NCBI GenBank assembly: GCA_965199185.1
Contig: CBDAQW010000031.1
Span: 1 to 64,000 of the forward strand
Source of the DNA: Endozoicomonas sp965199185
GTDB taxonomy: Bacteria; Pseudomonadota; Gammaproteobacteria; Pseudomonadales; Endozoicomonadaceae
Length of the DNA stretch: 64,000 nucleotides
Direction of reading: 5' to 3'
The notes under the pieces are model-generated. The model worked only from the letters and a program-made list of their open reading frames with translations. It made no database searches and was not told the origin of the DNA. Position 1 is the first letter of the stretch, and each line of letters begins with the position of its first letter. Shown one piece after another: positions 63,790-64,000 of the stretch. Position numbers and translations under genes: made by a program.

Positions 63790-64000
63790 ATGCGCATACT
63801 ACACACATCTGATTGGCACCTTGGTCAACATTTTCTGGGCAAAAGCCGTGAACAGGAACATAGAGCATTTATTGACTGGCTGTTAACCATTGTTGAACAA
63901 AAAAAGGTCGATGCTCTGCTCATTGCCGGTGATGTTTTTGATACTGGTACACCACCGAGCTACGCCCGCAAACTGTACAACGAGTTCATTGTTCGACTGC
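63790..64000 (+). CDS. sbcD: Nuclease SbcCD subunit D, 5' part
   Basis: The first 70 codons of SbcD lie in the window. The N-terminal phosphoesterase motifs are clear: HTSDWHLGQHF (residues 5-15) and IAGDVFDTG (residues 45-53), which bind the two metal ions. With SbcC it cuts hairpins and double-strand ends, a fitting neighbour for a palindrome-rich genome. The gene runs off the window edge. Confidence 0.92.
   Translation, partial: MRILHTSDWHLGQHFLGKSREQEHRAFIDWLLTIVEQKKVDALLIAGDVFDTGTPPSYARKLYNEFIVRL

Noticed and set aside
1..64000. tRNA, rRNA genes and CRISPR arrays
   Set aside because: Intergenic regions were read for cloverleaf and regularly spaced repeat patterns; none was found, although a covariance-model search was not possible.

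Overview
The window looks like the chromosome of a marine, probably host-associated gammaproteobacterium. The best guess is Oceanospirillales, near Endozoicomonas; this is inferred from gene order and content, not from a marker gene. Several blocks match Pseudomonas-type synteny: hemW-rdgB-DUF4426-metW-metX; algP-FKBP isomerase-algQ/rsd; pilG-pilH-pilI-pilJ-chpA-chpC; metK with an ArsR-methyltransferase gene, then tkt-epd-pgk; and pckA-hslO. Against that background sit features of a symbiont or intracellular lifestyle: an NTT-type nucleotide transporter, a 987-residue protein with a macro-domain-like core, a lipase-like hydrolase, secreted orphan proteins, and much insertion-sequence and palindrome debris.

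Layout. 1-1160: remains of a duplicated small secreted protein, a head-to-head palindrome pair and an inverted-repeat element. 1161-2456: lipase-like hydrolase. 2487-6705 (minus): heme chaperone HemW, nucleotide-pool sanitiser RdgB, DUF4426, MetW and MetX. 6872-9780: small hypothetical gene, ZapB-like coiled coil, ABC-F ATPase. 9960-12118: AlgP, periplasmic FKBP, Rsd/AlgQ. 12423-19580 (minus): gshA, tex, pckA, hslO. 19742-22705: orphan macro-like protein. 22706-24655: PTS-fructose remnant and a TolC-family porin. 24899-34936 (plus): Pil-Chp chemosensory operon for type IV pili. 35128-38209 (minus): rsmE, metF, ahcY. 38469-41685: secreted orphan, GlxA-type AraC regulator, metallo-beta-lactamase-fold hydrolase. 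41789-45595: metK and ArsR-methyltransferase (minus), NTT transporter (plus). 45787-52475: tkt, transposase debris, Bcr/CflA exporter, epd, pgk. 52855-55311: NusG/RfaH paralogue, hydrolase, nfo. 55536-59877: DUF945 gene and a secreted-protein gene split by an IS30 remnant. 60008-62956 (minus): pntB, pntA. 63790-end: start of sbcD.

The strongest joint signal is the methionine/SAM cycle. metX/metW, metF, ahcY and metK lie in three places, and an ArsR-type regulator fused to a methyltransferase sits directly upstream of metK. Nearly identical palindromes stand in front of ahcY-metF and in front of the regulator gene; the second also faces the NTT transporter gene. This suggests a local SahR-like regulon. 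Carbon flow is covered by pckA, tkt, epd and pgk, redox balance by pntAB, gshA and hslO.

A dispersed family of about 40-bp palindromes sits at many gene ends and several copies probably act as terminators. No tRNA, rRNA or CRISPR array was recognised.
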